Origin: Schizochytrium sp. TIO01
Taxonomy: Eukaryota > Sar > Bigyra > Thraustochytrida > Thraustochytriidae
NCBI GenBank assembly: GCA_004764695.1
Contig: SMSO01000014.1
Location: 7,058,029-7,122,028 of the forward strand
Reading direction: 5' to 3'
DNA: 64,000 nt
Both the position numbers and the translations under genes were made by a program. This document shows, piece after piece, positions 31,570-41,566 of this stretch. The notes under the pieces were generated by a model. The model did no database searches and was not told where the DNA came from. It worked only from the letters and a program-made list of their open reading frames with translations. The first letter of the stretch is position 1. Every line of letters starts with the position of its first letter.

Positions 31570-32805
31570 ATGTGCGGGCGAGGACGCTTCGCGCTGCAGG
31601 CCTCAGATGTTGTTGCTGCTGCAGGACTGCACTCGGCGCCGGGCTCGTCTGCGTCGTCTTCGTCGGCTGCTGGTGGTGGTGCTGGCGGCAAGGAAAGCTA
31701 CGATGAGCCTCAGGGCGATGCCTCCAGTGGCCAAGATGCCACGGATGACATGGCTCCAGTGGACGAGTCGCGGCTTCAGCAAGAGCTAGATGGACTCAGA
31801 AGAGAGAATTTTGGACCTGCAATGGTTGCAATGATCTTGGTACGCGACGCTAAAACAGGAAAACGCGAATTGCGTAAAGCGCAATGGGGCTTGATCTCTA
31901 AGAACCCAGGAAAAGCCATAACTGCAGGAGACTTTTTCCAGAAGTTCAATGCAAGGGAGGATAACCTTGAATATGCACACCGACCAAGACTTGCGCGGCA
32001 GCACTGTGTAGTGTTCTTTAATGGGTTCTATGAGTGGAAGAACAACAAAGACCCTTTGTCCAAGAAGGTCACCAAACAACCATACTATATTTATCCGAAA
32101 GAGCAGGCAGTGCTTCGCCTTGCTGGGCTCTATGAAACATGTGTTGACCCTGGCTCGGGAGAAGAGCTAACGACGTTTACAATAATAACTGTGAATGCTG
32201 CGAAATCTTTTGAGTGGCTGCACCACAGGATGCCGGCAGTTTTACCCAATGATACAGCTGTGAACGAATGGCTGGGCGCCACAGAATGGAATCCCAAAAC
32301 TCATGCAATTTTAAGACCTGACGAAACATCTCTCCAATGGCATCCTGTCACACCATCGATGGGCAAAACCTCATATCAGGACTCTGATTGTACCAAGGCT
32401 ATTAAACTTGAGAAAAAGACACCGTCTGTGCTCTCCATGTGGTCTAAGCAGGAGAAATCAGGTTCTTCAAAGCCTAACACAACTCCACTATCTCCTACGC
32501 CCTTGAAATCTATGCCGAAGGGGACTCCAGAGAAAGTGGCAAAGCCTGAACCCGAGGTTGTTTCTTTGCTTTCAGATTCCCCAGAACTCATTAAAGTTTC
32601 TTCCCCGCACCTGAAACGTAAGCTTCCTGCGGGAAAATATCATGAATTTTCCTCACCTCTAGCGAAGGTCTCCAAGAAAGAGGATATCAAAGTTATGAAG
32701 TTAAAACAATCTTCAGCAAAGAAGCCAGCGAAACCGACATTAGCTACATCGCCCGCGGCAAAGGGACAGCGCACACTCGGCGCTTTTTTTGCAAAGAAAG
32801 ACTAA
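31570..32805 (+). CDS. HMCES: HMCES-like abasic-site shield (SRAP domain) with PIP box
   Basis: The start must be ATG at 31570, because SRAP proteins need Cys2 exposed after Met removal: MCGRGRFAL. This gives 411 residues. HMCES/YedK proteins form a covalent thiazolidine crosslink with abasic sites in single-stranded DNA and protect replication forks. Visible active-site residues are Cys2, Asn127 (FNARE), Glu155 (GFYEW) and His218/219 (LHHRMPA). The RENFGP segment corresponds to the R-Y-N-x-x-P block. A low-complexity Ser/Gly/Asp insert of about 55 residues separates Cys2 from that block. The tail (about 270-395) is Lys/Pro/Ser-rich. The last 13 residues hold a PCNA-interaction motif, QRTLGAFF. 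A nuclear replication-linked role is well supported by family and motif. Confidence 0.95.
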   Translation: MCGRGRFALQASDVVAAAGLHSAPGSSASSSSAAGGGAGGKESYDEPQGDASSGQDATDDMAPVDESRLQQELDGLRRENFGPAMVAMILVRDAKTGKRELRKAQWGLISKNPGKAITAGDFFQKFNAREDNLEYAHRPRLARQHCVVFFNGFYEWKNNKDPLSKKVTKQPYYIYPKEQAVLRLAGLYETCVDPGSGEELTTFTIITVNAAKSFEWLHHRMPAVLPNDTAVNEWLGATEWNPKTHAILRPDETSLQWHPVTPSMGKTSYQDSDCTKAIKLEKKTPSVLSMWSKQEKSGSSKPNTTPLSPTPLKSMPKGTPEKVAKPEPEVVSLLSDSPELIKVSSPHLKRKLPAGKYHEFSSPLAKVSKKEDIKVMKLKQSSAKKPAKPTLATSPAAKGQRTLGAFFAKKD

Positions 32806-34093
32806 TTTCTCTTCTCTTGGCTCTCTTTATTGTAAAAGTAACCCTTTGGACTGGTATATCAAAACTGCCTCTGTGCATAATTACACAATACACATGCATT
32901 GTTATTATTTTCATATGTTTCCTCTACTTTGAATCAACTTGAATTAGATTTGCAGATTCAAGAAAAGAAAGTAAACAAGTTGCAAAGACACCACTGTATT
33001 AAGCATAGACATATCTTGCGCATAGGGCTTATAATACAGTTGTAAGTTGTACGTCACTCTATACATGTGGCCCGCACAAAACGATATATACAAGTTCCTT
33101 ATCTTGCAAAGGGCGATTTTGCAAAAGCCATCGTCCCTAACCCCCAGACATATATACATTCCATCCTCGCACCCATAACTTCGCACAAAGCATCTTAAAT
33201 ACCCTTTACGCTTTCAAACATTAAGTAAGGTTATGAGGGTACGATATCTACTACTTCTTGAAAGACGCGACGAACGGAACCCCCAAAGCCGAAAATAGAA
33301 CGAACTGCATTTCACCAAATCAGGAGGAAGTAAAGCCATTGAAAGCATACTAGCATCAAAATTAATCGTCAAGCTTCTTTGGCCTGTGTCACCACCTTGA
33401 GCTATGCTCATCACCGCACGCCTTAATGAACACCAACTGATAACTCACAAAGAGAAAAAGGCAACACCAAAATTTATTTTTACAAAAATAATACTATTTA
33501 AGATAAATAAGAATCGTAGGTAGGGCCTAATGCCAATAGTAATTGAAAGTAGATGGAACGAAACATAATCGGAATCAACATAATTGTTTAATTTTAACAC
33601 CGATTCGGAAACAAAAGAAGCAAGCAAGAAACGAGGAGTGCCAAAGCGCAATCAATCTGCTCACGCCTCCAGTCGGCCGACCTCGCTCTCCGAGCGTCGC
33701 GGAGGTTGAAGGTCGCGTAAGTAAGGGCGCTCACCAGGGCCCAGGTGCGCCCTTGCCTGCTCGGACTCGCGTACACCGCTTGAGAACGTTTTGAGTGTCG
33801 GCATTGAGGTACTGAGTTTCTTCGCTTTTCTCCATATTCCACCGTTTCTTGCATACCCTCTTCCGGTCTAGTCCAGGGAAAGAACTTGTCGCAGCCAAAG
33901 AAGTTTGTAAGTGAGGTCTTGAAGTCTTTCTGTTTTTACTCTGGTGAGTATCGATATAGACGTGATTTCGTCAATATCAAGCTTCAATTGTTCGAGCTGA
34001 TTATCTAGTTTTGTTGATCTCGAAGTTGACCTTGCATTTTTGCGATTGGTGCTAGTTTCACGGAGCTCTGAAGAGTTTATAGATTATTACAAA
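32806..34093. other. Intergenic
   Basis: No gene is supported. A GTAAGT at about 33909 could start a leader intron of the next gene. Confidence 0.45.
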
Positions 34094-35563
34094 ATGCTTC
34101 GCAGACTACTGGCAGGATCTGACCACAGCGCCTCCAGCGATGACAACAATTCTTCCTCATCGCATCGCCGTGACAATGACTCGATTTGTGCACGATTTTG
34201 CCAGTTGCCATACTACTTGACAGGAGATCACCCGGACCAATTTGTCTCAGAACCGGGAACTGGCGTGGCAAGACTTCCCACCGGCGCTACTGGGCGCAGA
34301 GGAAGTTCACGCCGCGGTCGCAGTCGCTCCGGAAGTGGAAATGAAAGAAGCAGTAGCAATCGGGGAGCTGGATCAGACCAGACGAGCAGTGCTGGAGGTA
34401 GTAGCAGTTCACGTCCTGACGGTGCTTTATCGCCGCTGCGAAGGCGTGAAAAGGAGGAAAGCACTAATCTCGCCAAGTTTCTCGCTCTGGGGAAGACGTT
34501 GACAGCAGCAGACGCAGAGGAAGAGGCCAAAATTCTCGAGGGCGTTGAAGGTATTGGTGAGGAGTGTGGAATCTGTAGCCTAAAGGTCGCAACACACTAT
34601 GCCCTCCCATGTCGCCACCGAGCCTGCAAGGTATGCTGGAGCCGCTGGCTTGCAGACCATGACAGCTGTATGGTGTGTATCAGCAAGGTGGTGAGCTTAC
34701 GCAGGTATCCGGAATCGCTTCTGCCACTCACCCCATATGAACTTCAAGAGAAAAGTTCGAGTGCACGGATAAGTGGAATTGTAGAAAGGGACGTTAATCC
34801 CACACTTGCTTTGCAAAGTGAACTTGTCGTTGTCGAACAAGCTTCTGAACGTTGTGTGCGCAGTATCTTGCTTGTGAAAGACTCGTTAGATCAGATCCTT
34901 GATGCTTTGCAAACGGTGGAATCACATTTGTTCAACATCACACGTCCTGATCCGGGCCATACTGTAACTGTGGAATCCCTGACCTCCGTACTCGCTGTGG
35001 AGCGAAGCACTGTTGTCGAACAGCTCATTGCTTACGATAATATTTTTACGGAGCGTGGTGATTGGGTTGCCATGGACAATGAAATGTCTCTATTGGCCTC
35101 CGCTGTGCAGTCATTCTCAGGGCGATTTGATACCTATGTTGAAAGAGATAATGGTATTGATACAGCCGATAAAGCAGCTGATGCCGCTCTTGTTGAAAAT
35201 GCTGTGGAGGTTTTTGATGTTCTTGTTGCTTCAAATTCGCTACAAGCACAGTGGCACCGTCTAAAGTCGATTTTAAAACGCCTCGGATCAGAGAGCTCCC
35301 TTATGCTGGGTCTAATGCGTATTTTCGGCATGATTCATATTTCTCATTCCGGAGGTGAAAGCAATGATATTCCAGCCTTTGCTTTGCGTGTCATGGCGTC
35401 TGCTCAGTCAAAATTTGAAGGAACTGACAAAAGACTTAATGACACGCTGCTCCCCGAGGCAACCTTTCTCTTGGAGCGCCTTCAATCAATGTTTCCCACC
35501 GCCGGGGGGACAGATGATGATGATGAAACGGATCAAAATAAAACTGCGCTCGCTGCTGTGTAA
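34094..35563 (+). CDS. RING-HC finger protein, putative E3 ubiquitin ligase
   Basis: 489 residues from ATG at 34094 (MLRRLLAGSD); the upstream frame from TTG 34040 is not favoured. Residues about 20-125 are Ser/Arg/Gly-rich and disordered. A C3HC4 RING spans residues 158-195: CGIC, then C-R-H-R-A-C-K-V-C, then CMVC, with all eight ligands present and a Trp after the sixth. RING proteins recruit E2 enzymes for ubiquitin transfer. The C-terminal 280 residues are helical and acidic without a domain I recognise. They include VERDVNPTLALQSELVVVEQ and a long region that may be coiled coil. The tail is Asp-rich. E3 activity is inferred from the RING alone. Confidence 0.85.
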   Translation: MLRRLLAGSDHSASSDDNNSSSSHRRDNDSICARFCQLPYYLTGDHPDQFVSEPGTGVARLPTGATGRRGSSRRGRSRSGSGNERSSSNRGAGSDQTSSAGGSSSSRPDGALSPLRRREKEESTNLAKFLALGKTLTAADAEEEAKILEGVEGIGEECGICSLKVATHYALPCRHRACKVCWSRWLADHDSCMVCISKVVSLRRYPESLLPLTPYELQEKSSSARISGIVERDVNPTLALQSELVVVEQASERCVRSILLVKDSLDQILDALQTVESHLFNITRPDPGHTVTVESLTSVLAVERSTVVEQLIAYDNIFTERGDWVAMDNEMSLLASAVQSFSGRFDTYVERDNGIDTADKAADAALVENAVEVFDVLVASNSLQAQWHRLKSILKRLGSESSLMLGLMRIFGMIHISHSGGESNDIPAFALRVMASAQSKFEGTDKRLNDTLLPEATFLLERLQSMFPTAGGTDDDDETDQNKTALAAV

Positions 35564-36181
35564 AGAAGATGTACCTGTGATCACTGAAACAAGTAAAAAA
35601 TCTCGCATCGTTTGGGCGCCTGCATCGGCCTTTGCCCACCTGCATGTATACAACTCCCATCAAGATAGTCTTGTTAGCTTGAAAGCTCCCACATCCCTAT
35701 ACTATTCTATCAAACGTACCTTCTAGGGACTATCTACTACTACTCCTACCGCTCTTGTGACTGCTACTACCGATGAGAGGAAGACGATCTCTCTTTTGAT
35801 ATTGTTGATAAGATGATGATGATGATGATGAACTCCAATTTCTTTTCTACTGCCTTTTTACCCAGTTTGTGTTAAGTTTGTCAAAACTTGAGTCATATGA
35901 GCTCCCCAAAACAACCTTGCAAACATCTCCAATCATCGGCGCAAGATATTGCATAAAGAAAAAAGAAAGAAAAAAAGGACAGACATAAACTATAGGATAA
36001 TTGGATCAGTATGGCACATGAGATGCTATTAGTATATCGTGGATTGTTTCATATCAAAGCTTGATTTTTGGAGGAAAAAGGATTTAGTCTCCTTGTGCAA
36101 AGACGCAAGGTTCTTAAAGACACAGTCCAGATTGCTATACACTCGTTGTCACGCGCTCGAACTACACTATCAAGAGAAATC
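35564..36181. other. Intergenic
   Basis: A short GATGAT run lies at about 35812-35831. No gene is supported. Confidence 0.45.
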
Positions 36182-37091
36182 ATGGCTGGCGTGCTTTACG
36201 GTCTTGACAAGGAGGTAAGTCGCAACATCCAGGGGGGACTTTGGCTTGGCGACTAAGATGGCACCAGAGTAGGAAAGAGCTGGACTTGATCCATTTTTTA
36301 AAAGCTGGACACTCGCCTCCGTAGACTCCTCACGCTTAGTCGCAGCGATACTATCGCTCCAAAGGCAGTGAAACATCGCCTAAGCAGTCTGGCTTCAAAG
36401 GTAAAGGTTGGAGAACGTAAAAGCAGAAAACTCACAGCCGCTTGCTTCTATTTGTTCATGTATGATTTTCCATATTAATATAAACGTTGCTTCATTCAAT
36501 ACACACTATGTGTTACACTCGAGATCTTTGTAGCTCGCAGAGCGCGAGGCCTCTAAACGTGACCCTGAACTTGAGGAGCGTGTACGTGCCTACCTTGAAG
36601 AGCTCACTGGTGAAGACGTCGGTGAGGACCTCTTGGAATCTCTGAAGGATGGCACAATTCTCTGCAAGGCGATGAACACCGTCAAGCCGGGTGCAATCAA
36701 GAAGATTCATGAAAGCAAGATGCCATTTAAGCAAATGGAAAACATTCAGTCGTTTCTTAAGGCTTGCCGTAGCGAGCTTGGCATGGCTGAGTTTGATCTC
36801 TTCACCACTGCCGACCTTTTCGACGGCAAGAGCATCGTAAACGTTACCAATGGTCTTGTTTCCTTCTCCCGTGCTGCTACACGTGCCGGGTACGCAGGCA
36901 CCTCACTAGGACCTAAAGAGTCTGCCAAGGGTGCGCTGAAGGAATGGGATGTTAACCCTAATGCCAGTGTCTCCAAGATGAACCAGGGCAGCGTAGAGAC
37001 CATGGACAAGCGAGGAATCGACATGAGCAGTAACCCAACTTTTGGTGCGGACAACTCGCGTAAGGTTTGGGGAAACCGCACCATGGAGTAA
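36182..37091 (+). CDS. Calponin/transgelin-like actin-binding protein, two exons
   Basis: Exons are 36182-36214 and 36534-37091, with a 319-base phase-0 intron (GTAAGT donor, CTTTGTAG acceptor), giving 196 residues. Exon 1 encodes MAGVLYGLDKE; exon 2 continues LAEREASKRDPELEERVRAY, matching the YGL start of calponin CH domains. The CH domain covers residues about 20-130: LKDGTILCKAMNTVKPGAIK, KMPFKQMENIQSFLKAC, LFTTADLFDGKSIVNV. One calponin-type repeat lies near the end (GIDMSSNPTFGADN). The layout, one CH domain plus one repeat, is that of transgelin (SM22)-type proteins that bundle actin filaments in the cytoplasm. Starting exon 2 at an internal codon would lose the beginning of the CH domain. 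Confidence 0.9.
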
Positions 37092-37971
37092 AAATTCTGC
37101 AAACTTCATCTAATGCGAGAATCAGATGAGTAAATACGTAGGTCCTTGCCAACCGTACATTTGAGGTATCAAATTCGTCCGAGTTTCTTTTCTTCTGCTA
37201 ATAAATCCAAAAGTGTTCTTACTAATATCTATGTTTGTTTCTACCCTACTTAGGCACTTTCTGCAACATTTCTGCTTAATTTAGACGACCCAGAGTTTTC
37301 AGTGTCTTAAAAAGGACGTCACTCGCTCCAAAGGTGAATATTTACTATAATACCCTGAAGAATCTTAGAAGGCAGTAGTTTACAGCCTTACTTTTTTAAC
37401 GAGCTTAGACGTGCTTAACCTCAGTACCGTTCCAGGTTTGGAAAGCAAGGGCGTGCCTTTTTTGTTTCTTTCTATAACACGTAAAAGAAGTCTCGAATTG
37501 CAGAATACTTGAATTTGGGATATCTTTTTTGTTCAGCTATCAGAATTTTATTTTTTTTAACGAAGGCTAAAGGATTTGACAGGGCTGCACCAGAAGTCCT
37601 ATATGCCTGTTATCATTATATCGAAACAAGATGATAATAGAACAATATTCATTGATAGTGATAATTGTGATGGTGGTAAAAATATCAGGCTTTCCAATGT
37701 TAAAATTATAGCTTTTACATTAGAAATACCACTGTGTTTGTTGTGTATTGTAAAAGCGATAAGGATACCAAGGATCCTTAGTGATGAGAAAAACGATAAA
37801 CAAATAGTACAAGCAAGTCCCTACGATATCTTTGCTCTGGCTCAACAGTATGTGGAATTTATAGCTGAAGTGATGTACTGGTTTGTAACTTGCGAATTCA
37901 TTCGGGTTGCTAGTTATCGTTTCCTTAGTAGATGTTCAAGAAAGCATTGCAGTGTGAAATAGACTCCCACC
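37092..37971. other. Intergenic, AT-rich
   Basis: An AT-rich 128-codon frame at 37576-37962 begins at TTG and has no recognisable motif, so I do not call it. Confidence 0.4.
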
Positions 37972-38448
37972 TTACCAGCGGAAGCCCCACAAAAGTCCAG
38001 TTGAAAAACCTGCGGCATGAGGTCCATGGAACTTGAGAATACCAAACACCTTGGTGACGTAGTAGCGCACATCCTTGGTCGTAACAGTTCCACTGCCATC
38101 TGTGTCGATCCTCTTAATCAAGTCTCCACGGATCTTGTCCCAGCGTACCTCAATGTACCCCGCATACTGCATACCTTGGAGGCAAATGAATCCCACGCCA
38201 AGAGCCATGGCAGCAATTTTGCTGGCTTGCTTGACAGCATAGCCTGTGCAGAATCCTACAGCGCCACCAAAGCCAAGGCGCGTGAGGATCGGGCCAAGAG
38301 TGCCAGACACCACATCGACCAGGGCTTGGTCCTCCTTGGTCAGCACGATCTCATTGTCATCCACCTTGGGGCCTACGACTTCATCGAAAACGCCATTCTC
38401 AATATCAGCGCTCACATCCACGATGTTGCTGCTGTTGTCGTTCGCCAT
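37972..38448 (-). CDS. FUN14-domain membrane protein with an EF-hand-like loop
   Basis: 158 residues from ATG at 38448. FUN14 proteins (FUNDC1 group) sit in the outer mitochondrial or other organelle membranes; in animals FUNDC1 recruits LC3 for mitophagy. Residues about 50-100 hold the first two hydrophobic segments (LGFGGAVGFCTGYAVKQASK, IAAMALGVGFICLQGMQYAG). The C-terminal segment AAGFSTGLLWGFRW is the usual end. Between them the loop DTDGSGTVTTKD has EF-hand calcium-ligand spacing. I see no clear LC3-interaction W/Y/F-x-x-L motif near the acidic N-terminus, so a mitophagy role is not supported here. It is convergent with the calponin-like gene. Confidence 0.88.
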   Translation of the reverse strand: MANDNSSNIVDVSADIENGVFDEVVGPKVDDNEIVLTKEDQALVDVVSGTLGPILTRLGFGGAVGFCTGYAVKQASKIAAMALGVGFICLQGMQYAGYIEVRWDKIRGDLIKRIDTDGSGTVTTKDVRYYVTKVFGILKFHGPHAAGFSTGLLWGFRW

Positions 38449-40627
38449 CTTTCACTCCGCGCTACAACAAGAACCTCAACGTCCAAGGGGCAGTCCTAGC
38501 TGACTTCACTCCGCTCCTCTCCAAACAAAGCACAAGAACCGCAGGATGCTTGACAAAAACCGGGGTCTGCCAGCGCTTGAAGAAGAGGGCGTCCACCGAG
38601 GTCGGCGAGTTGGTGTGGTCAAACGAGGTTTATTGAAAAAATCAGAGACCGACCCCAGCAGATATTGAGACTACCAAAACAGTCGGCTCTCCTCAAAGTT
38701 GACCACCGCAAACTAAGAACTCTCCTCTCCCAAACGGTCAGCTCTTCTGCGACTCCGACCTCTCTCACGTGTCCGCGTTCACGACTTTAATAGCCAGTGA
38801 TGAGCCGAAGAAAATCAGACATAGGCCCAGAAAGAAAGCCACAAGAAGAAGAGAAAAAGAAATTAAAAAAGGAAAAAGCGTCCTCAAAGAATATCAAAAG
38901 GAGACGGCGCGAGATGAGGAACCCCGGCGGCACGTTCCGCACACCTAGACGATGTATCAGAAAGGTCCAAGTACGTGAAGAACAGGACGCGATGCTGTGT
39001 GCCAGTGCGGTGAGAAACTGATTACCGCTAGTGTGTTACAATGTATGACTCCTTACGCACATGAGGTTTGCTCCAGCGAAAATTGTTTGCTCAGGGATAG
39101 TTTATGACATCTGGTACATTGAATGTTGGTACGTTTTGCTAGATAAGAACTAAAACGAATGCGGTACCTAGTTAGCTCGGATCTAGCACAGAGGTATAGA
39201 CGATCATAATTTTTCTTTCTGGTTGGATAATTCTTCTTGAACATGAAGGTCGTTGTAAATTATAATTTTTCTATCGGTGATACTTTCAATGATGACTTAC
39301 CAAATACAACTGCCAATAAATTAAGCTCCAGCGAAAACTTCAGGCCGTTCCCAGAGAATCCTTAAGCGATGGAACTGCATACTGCTTATCACTACTCGCA
39401 TTTCTCATAACCACCTTTTATTTAATTATATTGTACAGTTCGCTTGAACCCCAAGAGAGATGAGACCGTCCTCATATAAGAAACCAATAGCCTAGGGCCA
39501 TTTGACGTATGCACACAAGGGAAAAGTATCATGGTCTAGTCTCTACAGAAGAAACTACCTTTTAACAAAAACTCCAAAGCCATCTGCAAATCCTTTCTTA
39601 AATTCTGTAGAAAGCAAATACCCCCTTCGCACAAATGAAAACCTTCGACTTCATTAGTTTTCAAGTTATAAAAATGTCTTTCTCTAGTTCACTTGGACGT
39701 GATATTTAGCAATATTATGACTCTTATGATTGTTTCCCATGAACTACTATATTTTGGTCTCTATTCGTTAACTTAAATTCCCCTGCCTTACCTTGGCATC
39801 GGCTCAATACCTTAATTCCCCTTCTGTTCATCACATCCTATCATATATTTTGACTATATCAAAGCCAAACCTAACATCCAATGCAAGTCACCGCGCCAAT
39901 AGCTTCAAGTATTTGTGTACCTCCTTCGCTCTTTTCCCACCCTCAAATCACAAAAGAATGTTAATATACAGCACACCTGTACTTCGCTTTCTCGGATTCA
40001 ATTCGTGAGTTGACGGTTTCCAATAAAATCATTGCATATATCTTAGTTCCATACTTCCCTCTCTGAAAGCAAGCGGATCAGTTTTCCCGGAGTGATCATC
40101 TTCAATGCAACCATCGGCACGGTATCCAGCCAACCAGCCAATAGAGCTGGAAATACTTTCTCTTCGGAATCTTCCTTCAATGGAATACACTGCGCGCTAG
40201 ATCTGATTTGGTAGAATTTCAGTACTACTCATATTAACACACATTAACAAATACTGCTATTACGTTGCGGTGCAACTTCAAGATTTCTCATTCTTTTAGA
40301 AACTCCCGCAGAAAATGCCACTATGTGAAAGCGGCGAAAAAAAGAGATTGCCCATGATTCCTTGGGAGTAGTTCGTAGCATGGTTGTTTAAGCATCCTCA
40401 CCAATGCATATAAGAACTATCTACCCAAGTTTGTGATAACATTGTATATAAAAAGGTGCATGGGTTGAAACATCTCGAGTCTGAAGAATCATTCCTTTAA
40501 GCGGCAAAACCAAAACTCGAACACACCAAACAAGTGACTTCAAAGCAACAATCAAGCTTCTAAAGAATATAACACACATCAACTTAGACTATTCACCCAA
40601 GCAATACCCTTTACTCAACAACATAAA
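38449..40627. other. Intergenic; includes decayed 5' copy of the SDR duplication
   Basis: No gene is supported in 38449-40000. From about 40030, patches match 42535-43130 at an offset near 2504 (for example CGGATCA at 40074/42579, GGCGAAAA near 40333/42838), showing that the SDR tandem duplication unit includes upstream DNA. Confidence 0.5.
40444..40455 (+). promoter_or_regulatory. Possible TATA box of SDR gene 1
   Basis: TATATAAAAAGG lies about 180 bases upstream of the ATG. The corresponding place in copy 2 is only weakly TATA-like. Confidence 0.35.
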
Positions 40628-41566
40628 ATGAAGGTCTTCGTCACCGGTGCTAGCGGATGGGTCGGCAGCAAGGTCACCCAACTCCTCATCCAACAAGGTC
40701 ATCAAGTCACCGGACTTGCACGCTCTGACAAGTCTGCCGAGCGAGTTAAGAACCTTGGCGCCGAACCTGTTCGTGGAGGCCTCGAAGACCTCGATGTGAT
40801 CAAAGCCGCCAGCAAAGATGCAGACGCAGTCATCCACACTGCATTCAACCATGAAGATTTTAACAAGTATGTCGAGAACTGCGAAATCGATCGCAAGGTC
40901 ATCAGCGCCATGCTCGACGCTCTCTCAGGCTCTGGCAAGACATTGGTTGTCGCCACAGGTCTCTACGGACTTGGCGATGAGGAGTCTATGGCCGAGACCA
41001 CAGGAATCAAGGGCATCCGAGGTGCCACAGAGCCCATGTTGCTTGAGCGTGGTGAGAAGGAGAACATCCGTGTTGCTAGCGTGCGCTTGCCTCCAACTGT
41101 ACACGGCGTAGGTGACCAGGCATTCCTCAAGATCCTCAACGGGTTTGCGCAAGCCGCCCAGGTATCTCCGTATGTGGGCGACGGTAGCAACCGCTGGGGT
41201 ACGGTGCACCGTGATGATGCTGCCAATGCATTTGTGTTGGCCTTGACCAAGGGTCCTGCTGGTCAGAGGATTCATGCTGTCGCCGAAGAGGTTTCATTCA
41301 AGGACATCGCAGAGGTGCTAGGAGCAAACCTTAAAGTGCCTGTGAAATCTGTAAGTCCGGAGGAGGCAGCTCAACATTTCACATTCTTGACTCCGTTTGT
41401 GACAAGTAAGTACACAGCCCCGACTGAGATTACACGTGCGCGTCTTGGATGGGAGCCTAAAGGTCCTGGATTGCTTGAGGACCTCCGCAATCCCAAATAC
41501 TTTGGTACTCCTAATAAGAAGCGTAGCATCTTCTCGTTCTTGTTCAAAAGAAGGTCAAGCAAGTGA
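40628..41566 (+). CDS. Atypical SDR (NAD(P)-dependent epimerase/dehydratase-like), copy 1
   Basis: 312 residues from ATG at 40628. The N-terminal Rossmann motif is VTGASGWVGSKVTQLL (T-G-x-x-G-x-x-G of extended and atypical SDRs), followed by TGLARSDKSAERV and a GGLEDLD segment. DADAVIHTAFNH marks the end of strand 4. The SDR Tyr-x-x-x-Lys pair is not in classic form: the region reads TTGIKGIRGATEP, so this belongs to the atypical group, often annotated as epimerase or 3-beta-HSD-like. Substrate binding is likely through RWGTVHRDDAANAFVLAL. It ends in an extra tail (KKRSIFSFLFKRRSSK) absent from copy 2, basic with a short hydrophobic core that could attach to a membrane. Role unknown; redox or isomerase chemistry is inferred. 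Confidence 0.9.
   Translation: MKVFVTGASGWVGSKVTQLLIQQGHQVTGLARSDKSAERVKNLGAEPVRGGLEDLDVIKAASKDADAVIHTAFNHEDFNKYVENCEIDRKVISAMLDALSGSGKTLVVATGLYGLGDEESMAETTGIKGIRGATEPMLLERGEKENIRVASVRLPPTVHGVGDQAFLKILNGFAQAAQVSPYVGDGSNRWGTVHRDDAANAFVLALTKGPAGQRIHAVAEEVSFKDIAEVLGANLKVPVKSVSPEEAAQHFTFLTPFVTSKYTAPTEITRARLGWEPKGPGLLEDLRNPKYFGTPNKKRSIFSFLFKRRSSK

Noticed and set aside
37576-37962. 128-codon AT-rich plus-strand frame
   Set aside because: It begins at TTG, has no motif, and its composition equals the local AT-rich background.
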